Source: Colwelliaceae bacterium
GTDB taxonomy: Bacteria; Pseudomonadota; Gammaproteobacteria; Enterobacterales; Alteromonadaceae
DNA length: 32,757 nucleotides
Assembly: GCA_023954655.1 (NCBI GenBank)
Contig: JAGSHH010000011.1
Span: forward strand, 1 to 32,757
Direction: 5' to 3'
Below the pieces are notes generated by a model that saw only the letters and a list, made by a program, of their open reading frames with translations, searched no databases and had not been told where the DNA came from. This document shows positions 17,042-24,691 of the stretch, in pieces (the first letter of the stretch is position 1; every line of letters begins with the position of its first letter). The translations under genes and the position numbers were made by a program.

Positions 17042-18292
17042 ATGATCTTATTCGACTTTAAAACGATGGCAGTTATTCAGCGACTGTTCCTTCTTAGAAC
17101 TTTAGCGATTGCCATTCAGCTGGCGACGGTTTTAATCGTTTATTATGTGATGTCTTTGGAGATATCACTTTTTCCGTTATTGATTGTGATAGTTGTTGAA
17201 TCTGTCTTTCATATTTTCAGTATTTATATTTTTAAAAACCGAGAGGCGGGTAATGCAGCGATTGTTTGTCAATTAATTGCAGACATTATTTTCTTAAGTA
17301 TTTTATTGTCATTAAGTGGTGGTGCAACCAACGCTTTTGTTTCGTTATTATTATTGCCTATTATTATTGCCGCAGTGAGTTTACCTTCACGTTATTTATC
17401 GATAATTTCATTATCCGCTATTAGCTCATATAGTATTTTATTATTTAGAATGCCAGAGCACACGATGCATCAAATGGATATGAGTAATCACTTTTTTGCG
17501 ATGTGGGCTAACTTTTTGCTATCTGTTTTGGTAGTCACTATTGTGGTTGGAGCAATGGCGCGTATTATCACAAATAGAGAGCAGTCTATAGCGAAACAAA
17601 GAGAAGAACAATTAAGAAGTGAGCAGTTACTTTCTCTAGGGTTAGCTTCAGCACAGGTTACTCACCAATTAGCGACACCTTTGGCAAATATTCAATTACT
17701 GTTTGATGAATTATTAGAGGACCATCCTGAGCATGTTGCTGTGCAATCTATGCGGCATCCATTAGAACAATGCCGTAATCAACTTGGCTACTTTAGAAAC
17801 CTTGCCGCTTCTATCAGGGAAGGAAATACTCAAAATATTACGGTTGATGAATTGCTTGAACAATTTAACGATAGTTTACAATTACACTTTCCAGAACAAT
17901 CTATAGATGTTATTCAAAACCAAGAAATTCACGCTAGTATTCACTCAGATGCAATGCTAATTTCCGCACTACTAAACTTAGTTCAAAATGCTATTCGAGC
18001 AAATAAAGAAAATAATGAAAAAGCCCTGACACTAACAGTTTATTGTTGCCAGCAATATTTGCACCTTGTTTTAAGAGATTTTGGTACCGGCATTGATTCA
18101 AACATTACTAAAGCTCAACAAGATTCCTTAGGCGAAAAATTAGTTGAAAGTAGTAATGGTTTAGGTATGGCAATATTGTTATCAAATACAACATTTAATC
18201 GTTTACAGGGAAGTTTGAAAATATCAAATCACCCGGTAAAAGGTAGTCTTGCACATGTGAAATTAGCATTACTATCATCAAGTAATAACTAA
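17042..18292 (+). CDS. RegB/PrrB-like redox sensor histidine kinase
   Basis: A 416-residue sensor kinase. About six transmembrane helices fill residues 15-172. GGATNAF (93-99) corresponds to the quinone-binding GGxxNPF heptapeptide of RegB, with Ala in place of Pro. The H-box is QVTHQLATPLA (His208), followed by EQCRNQL with Cys244 where RegB has its redox-active cysteine. N-box (LLNLVQNAIRAN) and G-boxes (DFGTGI, NGLGMAI) follow. RegB homologues respond to the quinone pool and control respiratory genes. The start at 17042 lacks a clear ribosome-binding site; ATG at 17066 is an alternative. It lies 57 bases after the thioredoxin gene and 8 bases before its response regulator. Confidence 0.87.
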   Translation: MILFDFKTMAVIQRLFLLRTLAIAIQLATVLIVYYVMSLEISLFPLLIVIVVESVFHIFSIYIFKNREAGNAAIVCQLIADIIFLSILLSLSGGATNAFVSLLLLPIIIAAVSLPSRYLSIISLSAISSYSILLFRMPEHTMHQMDMSNHFFAMWANFLLSVLVVTIVVGAMARIITNREQSIAKQREEQLRSEQLLSLGLASAQVTHQLATPLANIQLLFDELLEDHPEHVAVQSMRHPLEQCRNQLGYFRNLAASIREGNTQNITVDELLEQFNDSLQLHFPEQSIDVIQNQEIHASIHSDAMLISALLNLVQNAIRANKENNEKALTLTVYCCQQYLHLVLRDFGTGIDSNITKAQQDSLGEKLVESSNGLGMAILLSNTTFNRLQGSLKISNHPVKGSLAHVKLALLSSSNN

Positions 18293-18300
18293 AGGTAAGT

Positions 18301-18840
18301 ATGAAACTATTGATCGTTGAAGATGATACTGCATTTGCTGCAACGTTAGTTAGGCGTTTATCTAAGCACGGCTTTGATTGTCAAGAAAGGCACCAGGCAG
18401 ATGAAGCTTTACATGCATGCCATCAATTTAGGCCAGACTATTTAATACTAGATATGAAACTTGCAGCTGATAATGGCTTAATGTTGATAAAACCAATTCG
18501 AGCACTTTTACCTGATATCCGCATCGTTTTATTGACAGGTTTCGCTAGTATTGCCACTGCCGTCGAAGCTATTCAGATGGGAGCAAATGATTATTTAGCA
18601 AAGCCTGTTGATACTCAAATGTTATTAAAAGCCTTGAAAGGAGAAAACTCAGAACCAAATACTTTAAAGGTTGAAACTGATATTGAAAGCAAGCCTATGT
18701 CTCCAGAGAGACTAGAATGGGAACATATAAATCAAGTACTTAGTAGTAATGATGGCAATGTTTCTGAAACCGCTCGCCAATTAGGCATGCATCGACGAAC
18801 TCTACAACGAAAGTTACAACGAAAACCAGTGATTAAGTAA
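18301..18840 (+). CDS. RegA/PrrA-like response regulator
   Basis: A 179-residue response regulator. The receiver occupies about 1-112 with acidic pocket Asp8/Asp9, phosphorylation site Asp51 (LILDMKL), Thr79 and Lys101. A Fis-type helix-turn-helix lies at about 153-175 (NVSETARQLGMHRRTLQRKL). This short receiver-plus-Fis-HTH architecture is that of RegA/PrrA/ActR/RoxR, the partners of RegB-type kinases. AAGG five bases before the ATG supports the start. Likely targets include its own operon and respiratory genes; this is inferred from the family. Confidence 0.9.
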   Translation: MKLLIVEDDTAFAATLVRRLSKHGFDCQERHQADEALHACHQFRPDYLILDMKLAADNGLMLIKPIRALLPDIRIVLLTGFASIATAVEAIQMGANDYLAKPVDTQMLLKALKGENSEPNTLKVETDIESKPMSPERLEWEHINQVLSSNDGNVSETARQLGMHRRTLQRKLQRKPVIK

Positions 18841-18851
18841 TACTGGTTTTC
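18821..18851. terminator. Stem-loop overlapping the response regulator stop codon
   Basis: GAAAACCAGT (18821-18830) and ACTGGTTTTC (18842-18851) form a perfect 10-bp stem around an 11-base loop containing the TAA stop. It lies between convergent genes, 9 bases from the end of the minus-strand gene, and could act on both strands. The T-run is only four bases. Confidence 0.6.
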
Positions 18852-18859
18852 TGAAGTTA

Positions 18860-19378
18860 TTATCGATTTCGAATCACTTCACAAGCAAATTTATCCCATA
18901 AAGGACTACCATATCCTTGGTATAAATCATGGTTGATTTCAGTTGTAAGTTTTTCAACATTGCTAGAAATATTGAGTGATAATAAATATTCCTTTTTTAC
19001 CACAATAAATTGTTTTTTATAGGGTAAAAGCCAACTTTTATTTTCTTGCATTGATAACGCTAATTTCGCCTCTTCATAATCTGAAAACCATAAATTAACA
19101 AATGTATTACATGCATGATTATTAAAAAACGTTCCCATATCTGGCATTGATTTCAACGATTGTTTACCTGAGAGAACGATTTGAGCATTATGCCAATTTT
19201 CAAAACCAAGTTGTCGAGAAATAATTAACTGGCAATGCTTTAATTGGATGTCGCTTGCCGAAACTACCTGAATACTTTTCAATGAAATTTTGAGTTTTGT
19301 TAAAATATTCGGATCAGCTTTAACTGCTTTACATAATTTTTTGGCTTGTATTTTTGCTTCGTTTAACGCTAATTCCAT
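18860..19378 (-). CDS. Uncharacterised two-part protein
   Basis: A 172-residue soluble protein; no signal peptide or transmembrane helix. Residues 1-70 are helical and contain LIISRQLGFENWHNAQ, resembling the helical ARELGFxSWP-type segment seen at the N-terminus of some ankyrin-repeat and other small bacterial proteins. Residues 80-170 contain MGTFFN, WFSDYEEAKLAL and LLPYKKQFIVVKKEY, which look like a conserved domain, but I cannot name the family with confidence. GAGGG lies 7 bases before the ATG, inside the end of a possible 60-codon gene that overlaps this start by 10 bases. Convergent with the RegA-like gene. Confidence 0.7.
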   Translation of the reverse strand: MELALNEAKIQAKKLCKAVKADPNILTKLKISLKSIQVVSASDIQLKHCQLIISRQLGFENWHNAQIVLSGKQSLKSMPDMGTFFNNHACNTFVNLWFSDYEEAKLALSMQENKSWLLPYKKQFIVVKKEYLLSLNISSNVEKLTTEINHDLYQGYGSPLWDKFACEVIRNR

Positions 19379-19551
19379 TTTGTTGCCCTCATTGTTATTT
19401 CTAATGAGTACTGTTTACCGCTAAATTTTGCGAGAAAATATAAAGTGATTAAAAATAACAGTGTATTAAATGTTAACAAGGGAAAAAAAGAATAGGTATA
19501 GTTTTTATTGTTACAAGGTTTTTTTGGGTGTAAGTGTTTTTGATAAATCAT
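19369..19551 (-). CDS. Possible small single-pass membrane protein (60 aa)
   Basis: A 60-codon frame with a good ribosome-binding site (AGAGGT, 9 bases before ATG), a basic N-terminus, and a hydrophobic stretch at about residues 23-43 that could span the membrane. Its TAG stop overlaps the start of the 172-residue gene by 10 bases, a layout allowing translational coupling. I recognise no family. Support comes from the Shine-Dalgarno sequence and the overlap, not from homology, so it could still be an untranslated leader. Confidence 0.4.
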   Translation of the reverse strand: MIYQKHLHPKKPCNNKNYTYSFFPLLTFNTLLFLITLYFLAKFSGKQYSLEITMRATKWN

Positions 19552-19564
19552 TATTCAATTACCT

Positions 19565-19684
19565 CTAAGTATGAGTGGCATCCCGCAAAGCCTACTTAGT
19601 TCGTAATGAACTGATTATTGTATTATTGATAGCAGAGTGAATTCATCTTTAGCGGACAGGCGTCTCTGTAGCCTGACTAAGATG
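19565..19684 (-). ncRNA. Candidate structured leader RNA (two hairpin domains)
   Basis: Read on the minus strand, domain 1 (19684-19644) has an outer stem CATCTTAG/CTAAAGATG and an inner stem CAGGC/GCCTG with the 9-base loop TACAGAGAC. Domain 2 (19599-19565) has outer stem CTAAGTA/TACTTAG and inner stem GGC/GCC with loop TTTGCGGGAT. Loop 1 CAGAG can pair with CTCTG just downstream (19637-19633), and the GCGGG of loop 2 can pair with TCCGC of domain 1 (one G-U). The AGTTC/GAACT hairpin at 19612-19598 excludes the domain 2 stem. The last arm runs into the AGAGGT ribosome-binding site of the small gene. It matches no riboswitch class I know. Confidence 0.35.
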
Positions 19685-19710
19685 CTATTAGTTAGAAATA
19701 TTGAAGTCAA
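19682..19710 (-). promoter_or_regulatory. Possible sigma-70 promoter for the leader / small-gene operon
   Basis: On the minus strand, TTGACT (19710-19705) and TAGCAT (19687-19682) are separated by exactly 17 bases. Transcription would start near 19675, inside the first hairpin domain, so either the outer CATCTTAG/CTAAAGATG repeat is a DNA operator rather than RNA, or the real promoter lies further upstream. Confidence 0.4.
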
Positions 19711-19741
19711 GGGTTTTCATGAAAGTAGAGATTAGAAAAAG

Positions 19742-20509
19742 CTATCTATTTTCCCACTTTTGTATAATTTTATCGTAAGTTCCATTGCTTTTAATGGTAT
19801 TTATTGCCTGTGATAGGTTCATCACAACTTCTTTTGGCGTTTCTAAACTGCAAGCCAAATATAGCTCGACTGGTTTCTCGCTCCATTTCATATACGTTTT
19901 AAATTGGTCGGGATCCATGTCACTATATTTTGCACGATATCGCACATTAATAGTATCAGCTAAAATTAAATCAACATTATCTATCGAGGTAAGTAATTTT
20001 AACATTGAGTAGGTATTGTTAATGATATATAAGTTTTTATTTTCTTCAAACCCTAATGCTAATAATTTGTGATGAGTTCTATCATCTTTTAATACAGCAA
20101 CATTATACTTTTTTACCTCTTCAATATTGTTAATGCTAATATCTTTTCGGTTCGACAAACCTATAAAATAATCGTTTGTTGTAATTAATTCGCCAACCCA
20201 TTGAAATTTATTTTCTCTTAATTTATTACGTGACATTAAATAAACACAGGTATTTTTTTGTTCTTTTGCCATCACAAATGATCGTGACCATGGATAAATT
20301 TTTATATCATACTTGTAAGGCGTGAGAGCTAAAGCTGCATGAACAATTTCAGTAGTAAGACCTGCAACATTCCCTGTTTCATCTATTATTTGATAAGGAG
20401 GTGAATGCTCTGTGACTATTTGTAGTTCTGTTGAATAAGATGACATAGCAAAAGAAATAAAGAATAAATAGCATAGTGTTCGAAAGAGATAACTGGTTTG
20501 AAAAGACAT
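19742..20509 (-). CDS. Orphan SBP_bac_3-type periplasmic substrate-binding protein
   Basis: A 255-residue exported protein with a signal peptide (about 1-27) and the bacterial solute-binding family 3 fold: EHSPPYQIIDETG, GLTTEIVHAAL, IYPWSRSF (71-78) and the C-terminal NTIKSNGTYDKIIQKW, which matches the final helix of this family. No permease or ATPase genes are adjacent, so it is not evidently part of an ABC importer; such orphans are common in Alteromonadales and may feed sensors or have other roles. The ATG at 20509 has AGGAG 5 bases upstream; an in-frame TTG one codon earlier is unlikely. It is a distant paralogue of the gene at 24692. Confidence 0.85.
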   Translation of the reverse strand: MSFQTSYLFRTLCYLFFISFAMSSYSTELQIVTEHSPPYQIIDETGNVAGLTTEIVHAALALTPYKYDIKIYPWSRSFVMAKEQKNTCVYLMSRNKLRENKFQWVGELITTNDYFIGLSNRKDISINNIEEVKKYNVAVLKDDRTHHKLLALGFEENKNLYIINNTYSMLKLLTSIDNVDLILADTINVRYRAKYSDMDPDQFKTYMKWSEKPVELYLACSLETPKEVVMNLSQAINTIKSNGTYDKIIQKWENR

Positions 20510-20859
20510 CAATTCTCCTATTTAGGTAATAAACAATTTATTATTACCAACTACTAAAGGCAAGTGTTCACTCCCGTATTAGGGATTATCCTATCATTCT
20601 CAAGGTTATCTTTGAAGTATATATTTTGAACGCTTGTCTAATTATTTTAAACGAGTAACTGAACGAAAATTCTTGTAAATTGTGCAGTTAACCTCTCCCT
20701 ATAACATTTCGCATTCTAATTCATTAATCATTGTTATATTAATATTCAGGTAAAATGGAGATGTGTATTTATGTGTGATTATTTAATGTGGTAGAGTTGT
20801 TTATCAGATAACCTTATTTACACTTTATCTAGTTAAACAATAAAAAACAAAAGGAACTT
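20510..20859. other. Intergenic region between divergent genes
   Basis: About 350 AT-rich bases containing the promoters of the binding-protein gene (minus) and prsT (plus). Small palindromes such as TTATCAGATAA (near 20800) are present, but nothing I can assign to a known regulator and no coding frame. Confidence 0.5.
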
Positions 20860-23607
20860 ATGAAAAATTTTATTTTTTTACTATTCATAGGCTTGTTATT
20901 ATCATGTAGCGAACAATCTTCACAAGACCATATAGCCGCCGCTAAAGTAAACATAAAAGCTAATGATTATAATGCGGCGTCAATCCAATTAAAGAACGCG
21001 ATTAAAATATCCCCTAAATTACCAGAAGCACGCTATCTATTAGGTAAAGTCTATTTAAAAAACAAAAACTATCAGAGTGCTGAAAAAGAGTTAAATAAAG
21101 CATTGGAACTCAATTACCCTGCCAGCGAAGTGCTTCCATTGTTATCTGCTGCTTATAAGAATACCAAATCTGATGTTGCTTTGCTTGAGCTGTCTCATAA
21201 TGTCAAAGGGCTTTCTCCTGAAGAACAAGCTGAAATATCTTTTTATAAGATACAAGCTATGTTTCGTTTGGAACAAAATGAAAAAGCAAAGGCTCTCGTA
21301 GAAGAAGTCCAAAAAATTGCAACTGAGTCAGAATTTAAAACATTAGCTTTTGTTTATTCATTGCTATTAGATAGTCAAATTGACGTTGCTCAAGAGCAAT
21401 TGACAATTATTTTAGAAAATCACCCAAAGCAAGCTGATGCATTGAAATTGCTAGCCGTAATTGCTTTAAGAAAAGGAGAGAAAGATCTAGCTGCTAATAC
21501 TTATGCTAATTATCTGTCATATTATCCTGAAGATTTAGAAATTGCTTTTATCAGCGCAAGAATACTAGTTGAGTTAAATCGAACGCAAGAAGCCGAACCA
21601 ATAATCGATAAGCTATTATTGATTAATCAAGAAAATGGCTTATTGAATCAACTCAAAGGGATTGCTCGCTTCAATGACAAAGATAATGAAAAGGCCTTGT
21701 TCCATACTGAAAAAGCAATTATTGCTAGCCCTTCAGATCCAGCATTAAGATTACTCGCAGGCTATAGTGCTTTTCGACTTGATAAATATGAAATAACACA
21801 TCAACATTTATCTATAATTGCCGAGCAACTTCCTTCTACACATGAAGCCTTAAGGTTATTAGCTGTAAGTCAGTTACGATTGGGATTAGCAAAAGAAGCA
21901 GGCGAAACGGTAAATTCATTAAGTGAGTTATCTGATAAAGATAATGCACTTGTTTCTAGTGTCGGACTTGCCTTAGTTAAAGGTGGAGAAGTAAAACAAG
22001 CGAAAGAAATATTAAGTAGATCGAATAAATTAGCAGCTAATACCGCAGAAGATTTAACAAGGTTGGGTTTATTAAAGTTATCTCTTAATGATATAGAAGG
22101 TATTACAAATTTAGAATTAGCATTAGATAAAAAACCTCAACAAAAAGTTACTCGTAATACACTTGCAACGGCATATTTAACTACTAAACAATATGATAAG
22201 GCTCTGGACTTAGCCGAACGTTGGAAAGCTAAAGATGTAAATGATATTCAGGCCTATATTTTAGCTGGAAGTGTCTACCTTCAACAAAAAGATTTAGACA
22301 GAGCAAAGCGAGAATACCAACAAATATTGTCATTCGACGAAAATCATATTGGAGCTAGGTTGGCACTTATTGATATAGCCTATCAAGATAAAGACTTTTC
22401 TGTAGTTAAAACTAGTCTTGAAGAAATATTAACAATAGATCCTTCACATATACCTTCATTAATAAAGTTTTATCGATTTGAATTTGAGCATGGAGAGCCA
22501 TCTAGCATAATTAGTTTTATCGAAGAGCAATATAAAAAAGACTCTGAAAATAAAGGTTTACAACTTTTAATGGCTAAAGTGTACCTTCAAGAAGGTAATC
22601 CTAATAAAACGATTGAGCTACTTAATGGCTTTGATACTAAGGATGCGCCAAAAATTTACTGGCAAACTTTAGGGCAAGCGTTTTTTAAATTGAAAGATTT
22701 TACCAATGTTCAAAAACATTACCAAGATTGGTTAGAGCAAGCACCGAATGATCGTGATGCAATAATGAGTAACTTACTACTCTTTGACAATCAGCGTAAA
22801 TATAAGAAAGCGCTTGAATTAAGTAGTAAGTATCTTGAAAACCGACCAGGTGATGTCGAAATATCCTTGCTAGATATTCATTTTCTTTTAGTTACTGGAG
22901 ATTTTGAATCTGCTAAGAAGCAATTATTATCGATACCTGAGCAAGCAAAACAATTACCTTTTACTAAAGGCTTAATTGGGCAGCTTCAAATGCATAACAA
23001 GGAGTATGCAAAAGCATTAATTAACATTCAAGAAGCCTATAACGCTCGAAAAACATCTCGAAATGTTAGTTTAATCTATATTTGTTTAATCAATACAGGT
23101 CAGCAAAAGCAAGGTTATAGCTTTTTACAAGATCATGTCAAAACCCATTCAAATGATATTGTAAGTTATATGAAGTTAGCCCAAATACAAATAAATACTG
23201 ATACCGAGGCTGCAATAAAAAGTTATGAGCATGTCCTGACTATTTCCGAAAAAAATTTTGTAGCATTAAATAACTTAGCTTATTTTTATTTGGAGCGTAA
23301 TCAATTAGAAAAAGCCCTAGAACATGCAACAAAATCACTAAACCTACAACCGAATATGCCAGATGTACTTGATACCATAGGTCGTATCTATATGGCCAAA
23401 AAGGATTATGAAACCGCGGTTAAACACCTTTCTAAAGCAGTGAATGAAAGTGATGCAATAGAAGATATTTATTTAAATTATATTGAAGCATTACTGTTAA
23501 ATAACAACAAGGCATTAGCACAGCGAAAAATGGATCAAAAATCTTTTGAGTCTCCCCAATCTATTGCTAAAGCTAAAGAGCTAAAAGCCTTATATAAGCT
23601 AAATTAA
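20860..23607 (+). CDS. prsT: PrsT-type TPR-repeat lipoprotein (PEP-CTERM system)
   Basis: A 915-residue protein made almost entirely of tetratricopeptide repeats behind a lipoprotein signal (lipobox LLLSC, Cys16). Repeats are clear from the N-terminus (AAKVNIKANDYNAASIQLKN, then AEKELNKALEL) to the C-terminus (ALEHATKSLNLQPNMPDVLD). Length, lipidation and the closing repeats match the PEP-CTERM system TPR protein PrsT, associated with exopolysaccharide and PEP-CTERM protein export by EpsH/exosortase. AAGGAA precedes the ATG. No exosortase, prsK or prsR is in the window, so the assignment rests on domain layout; a general TPR lipoprotein is the alternative. Convergent with the siroheme gene. 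Confidence 0.8.
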   Translation: MKNFIFLLFIGLLLSCSEQSSQDHIAAAKVNIKANDYNAASIQLKNAIKISPKLPEARYLLGKVYLKNKNYQSAEKELNKALELNYPASEVLPLLSAAYKNTKSDVALLELSHNVKGLSPEEQAEISFYKIQAMFRLEQNEKAKALVEEVQKIATESEFKTLAFVYSLLLDSQIDVAQEQLTIILENHPKQADALKLLAVIALRKGEKDLAANTYANYLSYYPEDLEIAFISARILVELNRTQEAEPIIDKLLLINQENGLLNQLKGIARFNDKDNEKALFHTEKAIIASPSDPALRLLAGYSAFRLDKYEITHQHLSIIAEQLPSTHEALRLLAVSQLRLGLAKEAGETVNSLSELSDKDNALVSSVGLALVKGGEVKQAKEILSRSNKLAANTAEDLTRLGLLKLSLNDIEGITNLELALDKKPQQKVTRNTLATAYLTTKQYDKALDLAERWKAKDVNDIQAYILAGSVYLQQKDLDRAKREYQQILSFDENHIGARLALIDIAYQDKDFSVVKTSLEEILTIDPSHIPSLIKFYRFEFEHGEPSSIISFIEEQYKKDSENKGLQLLMAKVYLQEGNPNKTIELLNGFDTKDAPKIYWQTLGQAFFKLKDFTNVQKHYQDWLEQAPNDRDAIMSNLLLFDNQRKYKKALELSSKYLENRPGDVEISLLDIHFLLVTGDFESAKKQLLSIPEQAKQLPFTKGLIGQLQMHNKEYAKALINIQEAYNARKTSRNVSLIYICLINTGQQKQGYSFLQDHVKTHSNDIVSYMKLAQIQINTDTEAAIKSYEHVLTISEKNFVALNNLAYFYLERNQLEKALEHATKSLNLQPNMPDVLDTIGRIYMAKKDYETAVKHLSKAVNESDAIEDIYLNYIEALLLNNNKALAQRKMDQKSFESPQSIAKAKELKALYKLN

Positions 23608-23634
23608 TCACTTAAATATTATTTTGTTATTATC

Positions 23635-23674
23635 TGTAACAGCTATCCTGCAATCATTTAAGGTAGCTGTTACA
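23635..23674. terminator. Stem-loop between prsT and the siroheme synthase gene
   Basis: TGTAACAGCTA (23635-23645) and TAGCTGTTACA (23664-23674) pair perfectly; CCT/AGG extends the stem to 14 bp past one bulged base. It lies 28 bases after the prsT stop and 25 bases from the end of the convergent gene. No T-tract follows directly. Confidence 0.6.
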
Positions 23675-23698
23675 AGTCAAATAATTAAAGCAAAATTT

Positions 23699-24664
23699 TT
23701 AGATACCACTTATTAACTCTTTCGTGCTAATGGTGCTTAAAGCCAGTGCTGAATTATGTGGGAGTGCATGATGCTCTGCTAATAAATAAATGACTTTTTT
23801 GCCTGCTTCAGCCAACTCGAGTGCATGTTGATAATTGATTAACATACTTGAAGGAGTGTTTTGAGGGAACTTGTCAGCATCACGACGAATATATTCAATT
23901 AAATTTTCATTGACCTTTTCATCATAAAATACCGCGTCTGCAAATTGCATTTCTCTGTGTGCACCAAGAGTGAGTTTATCAGGATCGCCGTCTAGGGTAT
24001 GAATGAAAGTTATCTCACCTTGTGGTGGTGGTATTTCTTCATTCAAACTAACAATCAATTGTTGTTCTGCTTGTTGGCTATTACCTTGTAAAATTGCATT
24101 ACCAATTGTGCCTCGTAATGTTGCTTCCCAAAAAGTTCTTCTATTACGTAAACCTTTTACTCTCGCTTTAACATGATCTCGAAACTTTAATGAGAAATCA
24201 GCAAGCTTTCCATAACCATCGGGTAATGTTTTTTCTATCTGTTCACGTAACATTCTTAATAGAATCGGAGCACTACCTGAGCTAGACATTGCGATAAGAA
24301 TAGGTGAGCGATCAATAATAGCGGGAGTTATGTAACTGCACAATTCAGGTTGGTCAACAACATTAATGAGTAACTTTAATTTTTCTGCTTCTTCGAAAAT
24401 TTCATAATTAACCGTTGAGTTGTCAGTAGCAGCAATCACTAAGTTAAATGATTCAAGTAACCCTTTTTGGTAATTATGACCTAACCAATTGAGTTTATTG
24501 CTATTAATTAAACGTTCAACACTTGAATTAACTTCTTTACTCATAACAGTAATTTTTGTCGTGGTTTTTAAAAGTAATTCAATTTTTCGAGCCGCAACTT
24601 CACCGCCACCAATGACAATGGCATTAATTTTATCTGAGGTTAAAAATATAGGGTAATAATTCAT
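23699..24664 (-). CDS. Siroheme synthase N-terminal half (precorrin-2 dehydrogenase/ferrochelatase) with remnant methyltransferase domain
   Basis: A 321-residue protein, against about 457 for full CysG. Residues 1-205 are the precorrin-2 dehydrogenase/sirohydrochlorin ferrochelatase: NAD-binding VIGGGEVAARK (17-27), Asp104 in NVVDQPE and Ser128 in the AMSSSG loop, both at the positions known from CysG. Residues 216-300 still align with the start of the uroporphyrinogen-III methyltransferase domain (GEITF, LTLGAHREMQFADAVFYDEKV, RRDAD). The SAM-binding GAGPGD is changed to HTLDGD and the protein stops where GGDPFIFGRGGEE should follow. The remnant cannot be an active methyltransferase, so a separate CobA-type enzyme is expected elsewhere. 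The reading frame is intact. It follows the binding-protein gene by 27 bases. Confidence 0.9.
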   Translation of the reverse strand: MNYYPIFLTSDKINAIVIGGGEVAARKIELLLKTTTKITVMSKEVNSSVERLINSNKLNWLGHNYQKGLLESFNLVIAATDNSTVNYEIFEEAEKLKLLINVVDQPELCSYITPAIIDRSPILIAMSSSGSAPILLRMLREQIEKTLPDGYGKLADFSLKFRDHVKARVKGLRNRRTFWEATLRGTIGNAILQGNSQQAEQQLIVSLNEEIPPPQGEITFIHTLDGDPDKLTLGAHREMQFADAVFYDEKVNENLIEYIRRDADKFPQNTPSSMLINYQHALELAEAGKKVIYLLAEHHALPHNSALALSTISTKELISGI

Positions 24665-24691
24665 AAGGGTAAATTGTTAATATCTTGTCAT

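Noticed and set aside
19584-19592. CGCAAAGCC, identical to part of the GEMM (c-di-GMP) riboswitch core
   Set aside because: The other required elements (GGGCAAACC, the GNRA hairpin, the tetraloop receptor) are absent and the strand is wrong for the downstream gene.
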